DNA from: Craspedostauros australis
Taxonomy: Eukaryota > Bacillariophyta > Bacillariophyceae > Mastogloiales > Achnanthaceae
Direction: 5' to 3'
DNA: 64,000 nt
Assembly: GCA_026770025.1 (NCBI GenBank)
Contig: JAMXDE010000021.1
Span: forward strand, 496,001-560,000
Part shown: piece by piece, positions 43,399 to 54,044 of the stretch
Position numbering within the stretch: the stretch's first letter is position 1
How the letters are laid out: each line of letters opens with the position of its first letter
Made by a program: the position numbers and the translations under genes
The notes under the pieces: generated by a model
Seen by the model: the letters and a program-made list of their open reading frames with translations, nothing else
Told to the model about the DNA's origin: nothing
Database searches by the model: none

Positions 43399-45718
43399 CT
43401 AATCAGAAAACGAATCAGGTGAATAAAGCATTGTGCTAATAGCAGCCTTCTTGCCGCTGCGCTCAGCCTCGTCCATGGCATCCTGTGCCAGCGACTTGAC
43501 AAGCTTGAGTTCATCGCGCAGCTTCTCCATCTCGGACCTGTCGACACGCTCAGAGAGCCGGTACATGGACAGCGCCCGAGCAAGGGCAGGATATCCATGG
43601 AATTCGACCTCCAGGAGTGAGTCCATGATGCGATGACAGCGGAGGACGGACCACAGGACCTTGGTCTTGTTGTCGAGGCTCACCATCTCGCCAGCGACCA
43701 AGCTGGAGCCAGATCGGACCAGGTGCAGCTCGTCAAAGACGGAGCAGATGCAACAGCCGACCAAGTTCCAAGCCAAGGCCGCCTGAAAGTTGGATGCCGA
43801 CACGAGGTCATGGTAGAAGGTCTGCATGAATGAGGTGAGCCCATGCCAATGGATCTCAGCGCGCCCACTAAGGTAGCGAGCAAGCGCTGCCTGGGTAGGG
43901 TTGCCGCAGGACGGGACCTTTCCGTTGATGCCTTGCAGGTACCCACGGTAGGACAAGGAGACGATGCCACGGTAGGATGACATTCCATTGGCCCACTTGT
44001 TCCAGCTGGGAGCAGCAGCCAAGCCTTCCTCAGGTGGTGAGAGCTCTCCACGACCGTTCTTTGCAAAGAGAGCAACGGGACGGATGTGGCCCATGGATGC
44101 GGCAAGGTCAATCTCAGCAACAGTGGCAGCAATGCGACTGGCAGAGTAGCCCTCATCAGCACAATCCTTGCTACTCTTGTTGGCCTTGGAGTTCATGGAC
44201 ACGAGCAGGGAGAACATGTCCAAGAACAATCCCACTGACTTGACGTTGTTGGAGTCCATCCAGGCGCGAACGTCCTCAAGCGATGCGAAGGTGTCGCTGT
44301 TGGTTGAGAAGGCATGGTCGGACTGGAGTCAAAGGGCTTGCTCCACGCGACGCTCTGCTTCGTTCAGCCGCTCAGCAAGGTCAGTTCCAACACTGCTGGG
44401 CGCGGAGATGCCTGGGACCGAGTGGGAAGCAAAAATCCTGTCCTCCATGTCGCGCTCGAACGCGCGGAAGCGGTGCTCGACGGCATCATCCACCAAAGTT
44501 GAGATGGATGCGGCGGAAGCGACGGGAGAAAATGAGATTCCACGAGAAGGAGAGGACCGCTCTGGCAAAAAGGATGGCTTGGACTCCAAGGAATCCAGGC
44601 AACCAACGGTGGCATTGACTGAGTTGCTATAGTGGCTGAAGAGCTCGTCGAGCGATGAGCGCAGAGTGGGAAGCTGGGTGGCCCACTCACGCGCGAATCT
44701 GGCTGTACCAGAGCGCTCAAAGTCGAGCACCTTCTGGTGGGTCATCTCCACCACAGATCGGATGCCGAGGATTTTCTCACTGAGAGTCTCATCGGCGCTG
44801 GCTCCCTCGCCCATGCGGGCGCTGAGGAGCTGGTCTTGAGTGTTCAGACGCTGCAGGTTGGCCATGACGGCACTGGTGTCGTCCGCAACTGCGTTGCGAA
44901 CAGCGCCCTGTCCTTTCTCGATGCCAGCAACAATCTTCTCCAGCTGCTCGAACTTGGAGCGGACCTGTTCCCAGTTCTCAATCAGCATGACAGCGCCAGC
45001 GATGGCAGGGTCAGTGTCGTCTGAGACTCGGTACTCGTCCGGTAGAGGTGCCACGATGTCCAGCTCTTGCAGCTTGATGGAGGAGACCTCGTCTGCGCGT
45101 GGGCTGATGCGAAGAGCGAGGCGGCGAGGGGGTGCCAAGTCCTCAACAGCAGCGAATTCTTCCACGGAGACAGTTGGTATGTCCTCACCAGCCTCAACGC
45201 GGAGGCGAGAGGTGGCGAGGTCGCGAGGTCGCGAAGAAAGGCGTGCCACACTGCTGGGGCCTTGAGCTCGGCCAGCAGGTCTTCCTTGGTCATGGATGCA
45301 GGCAACCATGATGCGTCGATGGAAGGCGCCAATCGTGCCTGGTCGGCCTTGATGGTCCAAACGTAGAAGCTCCCATCACGCAGAGGAGCCTTGTTCCTGA
45401 CATGGCTCTTCGTTGGACAGAGCGAGCGAGTGCAGAAGTGCACAGCGCCCTTCTCCTCTGAGCCCCCAATGATACCACCACAGACAGACCCCACAGATTC
45501 AACCCACAACAATGACACCACCGCATTGCCATCACCAACCCCCCCCCCCCCCCCCCCCCCCCCCCAGTAACAGACACCACCGCAGAAGGCGGAAACAACC
45601 CACCAGCAGGAGCGCCCAAAGGGACACCAGCCGGGGCCGCAGAGCCACCGCCACCACCACCACCCGAAGGAGACGAGCGAGAGGCAGAGCGAATGGACCC
45701 GAAGTCGAAGACCGTCAT
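43399..45718 (-). pseudogene. Gag-like gene of the pol-less element, broken in three places
   Basis: The likely start is the Met at 45718 (MTVFDFGSIRSAS). A Gly/Ala/Pro-rich region is interrupted by a 27 bp homopolymer (45539-45565, C on the plus strand) where the coding frame changes. A better conserved part follows, with NKAPLRDGSFYVWTIKADQA and ASWLPASMTKEDLLAELKAP. A second frame change occurs near 45235, at a tandem duplication of the 8-mer GCGAGGTC. The frame then continues to 43399 and is broken only by TGA at 44329-44331. Residues coded by about 44880-44990 form a coiled-coil-like stretch (ENWEQVRSKFEQLEKI). The C-terminal part is folded-looking (LLEVEFHGYPALARALSMYR) and ends in another charged helix. 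The gag role rests on its place between LTRs; no zinc knuckle is visible. Confidence 0.6.
45539..45565. repeat. C27 homopolymer
   Basis: 27 consecutive C residues inside the gag-like pseudogene. Its length is likely to vary between alleles and may be misread by sequencing. Confidence 0.9.
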
Positions 45719-46388
45719 GGCGGGAAGAGAGACGGGCGGAGGGGAAAGGAAAATTTTCACAGCAAAGAAGGACGGGTTTTCGATGATCAACCACGAAACC
45801 GCGCGCTTGCTTGATGCTCGATGTGATGGATGCTGCTGTTGTGAGAGTGGTGAGATGTTTCTGTTGTTTGCATCCTTTCTCTCTGCTTGCAATCCTCGCC
45901 ACCGCAACACGTCAGGATCCGTCTTGGTGTCAGAATCCAGATGTGTCATTCAATCTGGTTTCAGGGCATGTCAAGAGGAGGCTAGATCAGTACTTGTTCG
46001 TCCGTGACCTGTCTCATTCTCTTTCAGTCATACCTCCTTAGTTGAGACACGAGTGGGTTTGATGTCATTCCACAAAACGGCAATAAGAACAACGCATGTA
46101 ATGCAATAGTACCAGACATTTGCATTGGCGCGATGTCAGACTCCGGCACGAAGCCGCCTTGTTGTCTTGTTTCGCTGATCTGTTCTTGTGGTTTGGGTTG
46201 GCTCGTTTGGCTTCGCGCGAAGCAGTTTTGTCTGTTTCTTCACGATCCCAATGTCCGTTATATGTGACGAATAGTCCGTGACAACGTCCGATCGAATCGT
46301 GAATTTTGTCCGGTCTGTCCGGTCTGACCCAGTTTCCCCGGTTTTGTCCGGTCTCTCTTTGGGCCAGTGCAAACGACAATTGAAGCGA

Positions 46389-47133
46389 GTTGGATTTTTT
46401 GTGTAACGTTGTGACACGATCCGGAAGGGAAGGTCTAGCTGACTGCCAGTTTCAATGAAGCTGGGGTTGCAGTTGGCGAGGGATGACCGTCTGGGAAGAT
46501 TGTAGTAGGTGACAATGAATAGATTAGAGTTGTTGTGCTGATCTTGAGTTGTGCTATTTGTTATTTTGAATAACCTGTATTGTGAGTTGATCAGTTTGAG
46601 ATGGAGGATGAAGAAACGATATTGAATTTGATAGTGTGGCTCTGCACTGACCATTAGAGGTTCAGTGCTGAGAACGGGCGATCTCTTTCTTTCTCTCTCT
46701 CTCCACTATCTGCGGTAGTTGTTCTATGTTCGAGTACAAAGGCTTGACATCTTGATTGAAGTCATGGTTGAGAACACAGGTTGTCAGGCGACGGGAATTG
46801 GTGTTAGATTCCCTGCTCATGTTGAAGCAGGGAGGATCTCCTTGTTGTTGACGTGTAGAGTTGTTAGCTGACATGGCTGACAATGGAATCAGAGTTAGGT
46901 ACGACACGAGAGTTCAGAGGAGCATATAGTTACCGGAGTGCATTGATCTTGATGACTCAATTGAATTTTGAATCAGCAGTGATTCATGAGTGAGAGCGGG
47001 AGAAGGAGGCAAAGTAGGGATTTTCCGTATTTGTAAGTGGAAGATTTCGCGCCAAAATTGGCGCGCCAAAAACAATTTCTTGGTGCGACACAGGATGCAC
47101 TAAGTGGAAAGTAGTCTGTTCTTTAGATGAACT
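46389..47133 (-). repeat. Right LTR of the pol-less element
   Basis: 745 bp, AGTTGG...GAACT, direct repeat of the left LTR. It is the 5' LTR relative to the minus-strand gag-like gene. Confidence 0.82.
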
Positions 47134-47827
47134 TAGTTGGGACAGACTTGGTCCGGGACCTATCCGGGACTCAATTGTCCATGTCGCGTACACGGTACTC
47201 GGTATCCGAAACCGATACTGCGATGAAAGGCTACCACGTGCATGGTGTGGAGTTGAACCACGATCCATGCTCTGCTCACCCTCCAGCTCATGCACCCACG
47301 CCACCTGTCCAGCTAACCATCTTGCAGAACCTGCACGCATCTTGAAGCACATCCACATCCATGGATCAAGTGCTGCTCTACGGATGGAGCTGCTGAACAG
47401 CTGTGAGTGTGCAGAACCACCACGACATGTTGATGTACAACAAGAACGGCTGAAGCACGACAGCATGAACCCCTGCCCTTTTACTCGATCGTCCTATCAA
47501 TATTCAGCTTAACACATAAAACAAGCAATCAGAAACAATCTTGACAGCTTACTTCCGAGTCTTCTTCAGTTACATCATCGTCTGATACAGCTTTGTTCTC
47601 AACATCAAACGGCGTCAAAAACCGGTTGAAGGACAGACCATCCTCCTGATAACGTGCAAGAGACACGGAATACCAACTAACTTCAACTATGCGAAATAGC
47701 GTAACCCGAAGTACGCTTTTCAGGATTTCGGCCGATTCACTTTTCTGTCTCAACGCTGCGTTTTAAGTCCCGTTATATTAAGTCACGAGTAAGAACAGTG
47801 AAAATCAGACAAAAATGTTGGGTGTTC
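47134..47827. other. Spacer, nothing recognised
   Basis: Short ORFs only. It ends at the left break point of duplication copy B. Confidence 0.4.
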
Positions 47828-48276
47828 CAGCACCGCAGAACGCGAAACACGGAAATGGCCCAACAAGCGCCACGAACAACAGATCAAAGGGGAAAACCGG
47901 TCACACACATCAACTCACATTTCTGCCACCTCCACCCAAGACTCATTGTTTCAATGACGCAAGCGCAACATCACATGGAGCGCCCAAGTCACAACCACGA
48001 CCACACCGCAACCAACACAACTGGTCACAACAACAACCACCACGACGAGCCATCAACGCAACACGACCAGTCACCACCAACAATCACAATCACAATCACA
48101 GTCACAATCACAATCACAGTCGTCATCAGAAGTTCCCGATCATTCATAAAAATCAACCCCTTCCACTCAATCAACTCTGACCAACTCCGCCCAAAAAGCC
48201 TCAACGCAAGCGCATCGCAAACCTCAACACAAACAGCTCTTGCACACAACAGCAAGCCCCCCGACAGCACTTCACC

Positions 48277-49161
48277 ATGGTCGACACAGACTTCATGAAG
48301 GACAGGATCCCGCCGGCGTCAAAATGGCGCAACGAGACAGTCTGCATGATGGCCGACATCGACAGGGGATTCAGCGTCACTGACGAGAATTTCCGCACGG
48401 ATGAGCCAGCGCCGATCGGAACACCCATCGCCATCGAAAGTGACGTCTTCGTCGGCAAGGTCCTGATCCGCATCCGCGACGCCAAGTCCGACAACCAGGA
48501 ACAATGCAGCAAGTACTTCGACGGCAAGAAGCGGATAGCGCAGACCGTGCTGCAGGGAAAATTCAAGCGGGCAGACATCAAGTTCAACGACGTCTTCATC
48601 GGGGACGAGTACAGCAAGCGATTCAAGAACCTCCCACCTGACTGGATGCTGCGACCCGTCATTGCATTCTTCGGAAGGCTCGTGCCTGGCATCGAAATGG
48701 ACCTCGCGTCGGACACTCCCAGTGTCTTCACAAACTTTTGCGGCGGCGCGCAGACCATGCGGGTGGACGAGGACGGCGAGGAACCGCCGATCGACGCCTT
48801 GGAACTCGACGAGGATGTCAAGCTCGCCATCACCAAATCCAAGCACCACACAATTGCCAACCGGCGGAAATACCTCAGCGTGCCAAGGCACGGAGCCAAG
48901 TACACCTTCGACCCGAACCTCGTATACACCTTTAACGCATACGACAACATCATGGATTACGGCGCGTACAAAATGAAGATGGGAATGCTGGGAGACACCG
49001 CCATGACCATTGCGTACGACGGTCAGCCAGCCGCCATCGGCGTCCGCCTCAAGACCAACAAGCAATGGATCTTCCGCTTCCAGATCTTTCACGAAAGCCT
49101 CCTCAAGCATTGGGAGGAGGAAAAGAAGAAGGAGAAGGAAGCCGCGTTGAATTCCAAATAG
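48277..49161 (+). CDS. DUF1769-like protein, copy B
   Basis: The protein is 294 aa and identical to copy A except Thr41, Val57 and Pro213. The same motifs are present: FVGKVLIRIRD at 58-68, LQGKFK at 92-97 and LVPGIEMDLASD at 135-146. Start context and 5' leader are conserved. Both copies keep full-length frames and most base differences are silent, which argues that both still make protein. Function unknown. Confidence 0.85.
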   Translation: MVDTDFMKDRIPPASKWRNETVCMMADIDRGFSVTDENFRTDEPAPIGTPIAIESDVFVGKVLIRIRDAKSDNQEQCSKYFDGKKRIAQTVLQGKFKRADIKFNDVFIGDEYSKRFKNLPPDWMLRPVIAFFGRLVPGIEMDLASDTPSVFTNFCGGAQTMRVDEDGEEPPIDALELDEDVKLAITKSKHHTIANRRKYLSVPRHGAKYTFDPNLVYTFNAYDNIMDYGAYKMKMGMLGDTAMTIAYDGQPAAIGVRLKTNKQWIFRFQIFHESLLKHWEEEKKKEKEAALNSK

Positions 49162-49759
49162 AGTACGTAGATGACTCCGCTGCAAACTGAACGACCGCAG
49201 CACGATGAGAAAACATAAAACACACAATAATTCAATGTAAATAGTCCTCTACATGTCAGTCCACCCGCGCTTCACAAGCCCCCAATGCTCAATTGCTGAT
49301 GGCGGGCTTGATTCTGGCGGTCGGCGCACGCACAAATTGAACTACTCCGCTCTGTGCGCTTCAATGTGCACGGCATTTGGATGACGACCGAATGCCAAAC
49401 GCAACCAACTACCTATTGCGATAGCGCAACACCAACAGCAGCGTCGCCGCCCGGTCCTCTCAATACCCTCAATCAATGTCGTTCCCCGAGTAAAGCTATG
49501 CAATCGGTCTATTTCATGTATCAATCTATCAATCGAACCTCTGAGGATTGAACGGCAGCAGCAGCAACCGCGAACGCAGAGAGACGAACCGTACATGATA
49601 GCATATGGGTGTAATCATTCTCTATTCGTATTGTCTAACTTTTAGTGGTCTACATGTGGTGAAGATCGAGGAATGCTCAAGGTATTCGGATAGCCGGATC
49701 CCGTCTGCTCTATACTCGTGCACGGTCACGATCGGGAGGCCAGAAATCGGGGGAAAGTG
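49162..49759. other. Convergent intergenic spacer in duplication copy B
   Basis: Counterpart of 14651-15247. It presumably holds the 3' UTRs of the two convergent genes. No other feature was seen. Confidence 0.5.
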
Positions 49760-50671
49760 TTAGACTGCAAGGACGCCGGGGCCGCTCTCGAATGCGGCGA
49801 CGTGTCGCTGCCACTTGTCCTGGAACTGATCGAAGCCCTTGCGGAAGTAGACGGACCAAAGGAAGGAAGGCAGTTTGCAGAAGGACATCCATTCCTGGCG
49901 AAAGGTCTCGACTCCCATGTGGTGGATGAAGCTTCCCATTTCCACTCCTCCCTTCTCCATGAACTTTTGCAATGTGCGTCCCCACTGGGATGCCGTCATG
50001 GCCTGCTTGGATTGGCACAGGATGGATTGCTTTTGGAAGGCGAAGTGATCACGCAGATCGTTGCTGTACGAGTTGTACGTCGCGAAGAGAGCGGCCTCCT
50101 TCTTGCCGATTGCACCTGGTCGCAGCGTGGAGACCGTGGAATCGATGGTGGAGATGTGGGACATGAGGTTGCGATGCGACTTGATGACGCTGTCGGATGG
50201 GATGTCCGCATGCTCTTGCAGCTTTGGCAGCAGGAAGGTTTCGCTGCTGTCCAGGTGCTTGCGCATGTTGGTAGCGTGCACCGCCCACAGAGACTTGATC
50301 GCGTCCACCTGGACATCCGGCAGAGCGGATCGCGCGTCGACGCCGTCGAGGATCCTGTTGATGGTTGCGCACTCACCATGGAGGGAGTCGTAGATCAGCG
50401 CAAGGGTATCTCTGCCGCCTTCCCCCGCCTTGGCGTTTTCTATTGATGGTGTTGTAGCTGCTGACAGTGATGATGGCGCTGATGGTGATGATGGTGCTGA
50501 TGACATCAAGACTCCCAGCTGTGGGGATGCGAGCGCGGCGCTGGCTTTCGCCTTGGACCGTCCGATCCGTCCAAAGGACCATGCGCTGGCGCTGACTGAG
50601 AGCAAGACCATGAGCAAGGGGAGGCAAGAGAGCCACATCTTCTTGGTGTAGGTCATGGCGGAAGGATTCAT
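49760..50671 (-). CDS. Plastid-targeted hemerythrin-like protein, copy B
   Basis: The protein is 303 aa and starts MNPSAMTYTK. It has the same signal peptide ending ASA with Trp31. The putative metal ligands are the same: His98, His132, His139, Glu144, His166, His172 and His209. It differs from copy A at Ala5, Glu78 and Asp109, and none of these is a putative ligand. In this copy the frame upstream is closed, which supports the start used for both. The last helix has Gln (DHFAFQKQ) where a hemerythrin would normally have Glu. Confidence 0.72.
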   Translation of the reverse strand: MNPSAMTYTKKMWLSCLPLLMVLLSVSASAWSFGRIGRSKAKASAALASPQLGVLMSSAPSSPSAPSSLSAATTPSIENAKAGEGGRDTLALIYDSLHGECATINRILDGVDARSALPDVQVDAIKSLWAVHATNMRKHLDSSETFLLPKLQEHADIPSDSVIKSHRNLMSHISTIDSTVSTLRPGAIGKKEAALFATYNSYSNDLRDHFAFQKQSILCQSKQAMTASQWGRTLQKFMEKGGVEMGSFIHHMGVETFRQEWMSFCKLPSFLWSVYFRKGFDQFQDKWQRHVAAFESGPGVLAV

Positions 50672-51743
50672 GTTGGTGCTTGAAAGTTGAGTTTGAGGTT
50701 CGTGCGTGAGTGAGTGTTTGTGTGTGCGTGTTTTGAGAGTAGTGTGCGTTTGTTGTGAGATTGTTGTGCTTTGTTGCGGTTTAGGTTATGTTTGTGCTTT
50801 GTGCGATTGTTGATTTTATGAGATGATTGTTGTGGCACATCCTCATGCAGTAGTTCAGATGCATGTGATCGTGGTTGCTATCGAACATCACGTTCACCAG
50901 CCCTCAGCAAAGCGTTCAATCTTCTGTGGTTTCCGTCATCGTTCCGCCTTTCCTCCCGTCCAAATCCGAGCAGTTTTCCATTTCGCAAACGTGTACCCGT
51001 GTTTTATTGTATTCCTTGTTCCGTTTTTTCGTGTCCGTGCGCTGGAAAAGTGGCGGTTGTCATCGCCAGGGCTGGTTTATTTCGCGAAGTTTGTCGAGGA
51101 ACCCAACCGCTCTTGTGACAGTTCCAATTTATCATTCTCCCGGAAGAGGACATTCGGTGGGACCACGATGCCAAATTGCCACTCACGCCCGTCTGAAACG
51201 CTTTTGGTACCACACGCAAGACCTTTGCGCGCAGGGATCGCGCCCATAATTGTATTCGTGTTGGGTGATTGAAACCGGGGGGATCTGCATCACGAATGAG
51301 CAGGTGATATCTTCAGGAGGACTGCCGCCTGTGCAGTAATGTTGATCCTTGGCTTTTCTTCATTCATCCTCCACACGACTTCCCACTCCCGTGATGTGGG
51401 CTCTCCGCTGTCCGCGACCATTTCCGGCAGAGAGACGGGTGCTCTTCCGTTTTCGCACAAACAAGATAGCCAGCCCGCGAAGACATCGTGTAATCGTTGG
51501 CGGGTGAGAAGAATAGGGTTGCGCAATGGGGGATTGATACTCCTCCGCGCTCTCACACCGGTCGCTGTACATGTACGCAGTCGCTTGATTCCTCGTTCCA
51601 TATCTCCATCATGCCTTCAGTCCATATGAAGTACTAGAGAGAACACTGGAACTGGAACATTGGACCAATGCGAAGCATCCAGGCAAACAACCATCGACCA
51701 AGAGCATAGAACATTTCATGGGTCAACTTGTACTCCCATGTGC

Positions 51744-53056
51744 AAGTCGAAGCACAGAATGATCTACATCCTCTGTCGCTACTGCCCCATTGTGCTTCGA
51801 CGCTCCCATTCACGAGGCAGATTCCCTCGTCCTCCTTCCCACCATGACAAACGTCTTGCCTGCTTCGATCGTTTTTGCTCTCTCTGCTCTCGCTTGAGAG
51901 CGCAGGGTCTGCAATGTACACCCGAGACATGGTGCAATGAGGAGCTTCGCAAAGCGCAGAGAGCGCGTTTGCTCATAATACACAAGAGGAGGTGGCGGTT
52001 TGAAGGTCGGAGCGGCAGGGCTTTGACGCTGTTCGCGGACATGGATGTGTGGCTGTGGGATCCTATGGTATCTGAGGCTCAGAAAGTTCTGTAGTCTAGA
52101 ACTATCGCCCCGGACAGCGTCCTACTCCGAGCCAGATCCCGGAGGAAAGGCATGATTGGCCCAAAGCCATCGCGCTAACCAATGCTGGATTACACTCGAA
52201 TCAACAGAGGAGGAACTTGTCACCATGCTACTATGTGTACACATAGCAGAACAGCAAATAGTTGCGGTTATCTTTGCACATTGACAAAACTTCGGGCAGG
52301 AAAGCGAACACCAAGCAAGTCAACGAAGCAAGATCCATGTATACGACTAGTCATACTCACAATTCAGTTTCTCATTCGCAACGCATTCCTGAGTTACCAG
52401 TTGTCACCAGGCAGCCAGGCAGCATCCTCGTCCAAGACAGGCGGGTCCACTACGGGGAAATATCAGTGACTTTCTGCACCTGCTCTGTCCCATCATCTCA
52501 ACCGTTGGTGAACGCTGAAGCGATTGTCCATGCCAAGTTGCATCCTGGCGACCCAGCCGGGGAAGAGGCTCCTGCCCCTTGCACAACTGCCAACGGGGCA
52601 TCTCTCAGGAACCGGCTTCTGAGCCATGACAACAATAGATCGTGCTCCCAGTCTTGGGCAGGTGTGGCTGTGTGCAGGCTCTGCCCAGAGATGTCTTTAT
52701 GTGCGCATGTGGCCTCCCCGGTGGTGACCCTCCGATATCCAAATCCCGAACTCCGAATCGAGCAACAGTAGGCCATTTGAGGCGTTGTTTGCCCGACATA
52801 ACTCGTATCACTCTCCGTCAGTACACGACATCCGACTGTCCATCTCGTACAGTGGGCAGCGCATCCACTTGCGCAGACAAAGGCAGGAAGAAAGATCACC
52901 ATCATTCATCTTCAAAACATCACTGTCATCACGAAAGCAAATGAACACAGTCATCAACCGGCTCGGCTTAGATTGGACGAACTCTCGTCGGCATCAAGTC
53001 GTATCGCGTCAAGCCGTACCATATCTGCTCCAATAAAGAACACCAAAGCTCTCACG
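51744..53056. other. Spacer, no convincing gene
   Basis: ORFs at 51660-52094 and 52262-52771 have no recognisable domain and no similarity elsewhere in the window. The last 100 bases are probably the 5' region of the small membrane protein gene. Confidence 0.4.
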
Positions 53057-53407
53057 ATGGCGCCAACGCACGATGGCACGAACGTCCGGCAGCAGCAGGC
53101 CCTGCAGCTGGCCCGCGAGCGCCAGTGGCAGTATCTAGGTCCGATCATGGCCGCGCCCTTCGCGCACATCTGCGTGACGCTGTACCGATCCGCAAAGACT
53201 CCGCAGCAGAAGCAGCTGCTCATTGGTGGCATCGTGGGGTCCTCGGTGTTGGCCGTGGGCATGCGACTTGCGCTGATGGTGCACGCCGGATATCCCGGAG
53301 GACAGGTGACAGGCAGGGAAGTCTTGGTCACGGCTCAACAGAAAAGACAGCTGGAGAATCCGAGCACATTCGAGATCATCAAGGGAGCATTCAAGGGCTT
53401 TGGTTGA
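53057..53407 (+). CDS. Small membrane protein, unknown
   Basis: 116 aa from the ATG at 53057 (context ACGATGG). The frame extends 28 codons upstream, but that part is Ser-rich and looks like leader. Codon use shifts to strongly GC-ending codons at this start. Two hydrophobic segments are visible: YLGPIMAAPFAHICVTLY (about 26-43) and LLIGGIVGSSVLAVGMRLAL (about 54-73), separated by a basic loop (RSAKTPQQKQ). The C-terminus is polar (QQKRQLENPSTFEII). Size, basic N-terminus and two segments would suit a mitochondrial inner membrane or ER protein, but no family was recognised. Confidence 0.65.
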   Translation: MAPTHDGTNVRQQQALQLARERQWQYLGPIMAAPFAHICVTLYRSAKTPQQKQLLIGGIVGSSVLAVGMRLALMVHAGYPGGQVTGREVLVTAQQKRQLENPSTFEIIKGAFKGFG

Positions 53408-54044
53408 CCGTCATTCAGGCTTCGTCATGTTCCAACATTGCAACACCACGGTCCTAGGTGTCTCCCTCCAAAACGGCAATCTTGGGACTTCACTTGTTGT
53501 TTTGAGGAAGGTGGCAATGGGAGTACTCTGCGCTCGTTTACAGTAAATTAGATCTTATGTCCATTTCATTGCATAGAGTAGATACACACAAACGCACTAT
53601 GAATTGGGAATTGGGAATAGCCGGTGCCCACTACATTGCTATCAACTGGATGTTTCTTGACTCATGATGAGAGCCTACGTATCTCATCGTGTCGCATCAG
53701 CATGTGGGCCTACGGCGGCCAGACACGTTGGATCCGAAGTCAACCACCCACCAAAGATTCTCGCGGCTGCAAAAGATGCACGCAACCTCACATCAACCCA
53801 CCCATGCATCAACATGTTCGTGCCTTCCATTTCGCATCAGGCAGCCGCTCGGCCAACCAGGTCGAACTCTGTTCTACAACACATCACGCACTCCGGCGCT
53901 ATTCGATTCTTGTTGGCCATCCAAATCCGGAGGTCAAACGAGCGCATCCGCTTCCTCTACTCGACTATTCTACCATACTATTCTATTCTATTATATTCTA
54001 TTATACGACCGAGTGAACTATACTCGACATCGAACGAGGTCACG
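53408..54044. promoter_or_regulatory. Spacer and probable 5' region of the methyltransferase gene
   Basis: The 90 bases before the start codon contain a run of TATTCTA/TATTATA words (53968-54010) followed by a purine-rich leader. The long frame entering from 53664 is probably fortuitous. A promoter role is inferred from position only. Confidence 0.3.

Larger units (their letters stand above)
41085..47133 (-). mobile_element. Pol-less LTR retroelement with a gag-like gene
   Basis: Direct repeats at 41085-42456 and 46389-47133 flank an interior whose only sizeable coding region is on the minus strand. After removal of the nested 622 bp insertion and its 5 bp duplication, the left repeat is 745 bp, exactly the length of the right one. 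Both run AGTT...AACT, like the ends of the complete copia element at 28590. No protease, integrase, reverse transcriptase or RNase H motif is present. This fits a non-autonomous element mobilised by another retrotransposon. The target duplication could not be settled: GTTGG occurs just before the left repeat and two bases beyond the right one. Confidence 0.75.
47828..51743. repeat. Segmental duplication, copy B
   Basis: Direct copy of 13362-17107 with both genes intact. It differs by a longer CACAAT-type microsatellite around 48085-48120. It also has a distinct stretch near 51050-51120 and about 275 extra bases at 51349-51624. Confidence 0.95.

Noticed and set aside
41906-47140. GTTGG at 41080-41084 and 47136-47140 as target duplication of the pol-less element
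   Set aside because: It would require two extra bases on one LTR only; left open rather than asserted.
48319-49227. Minus-strand ORF of 302 codons opposite the DUF1769-like gene
   Set aside because: Antisense shadow: in copy A the same strand is broken into two ORFs while the plus frame is intact in both.
53664-54044. N-terminal extension of the methyltransferase frame
   Set aside because: The extra 127 codons cross an AT-rich tract encoding Tyr/Ser/Ile-rich sequence without family similarity; the ATG at 54045 begins a typical basic N-terminus.
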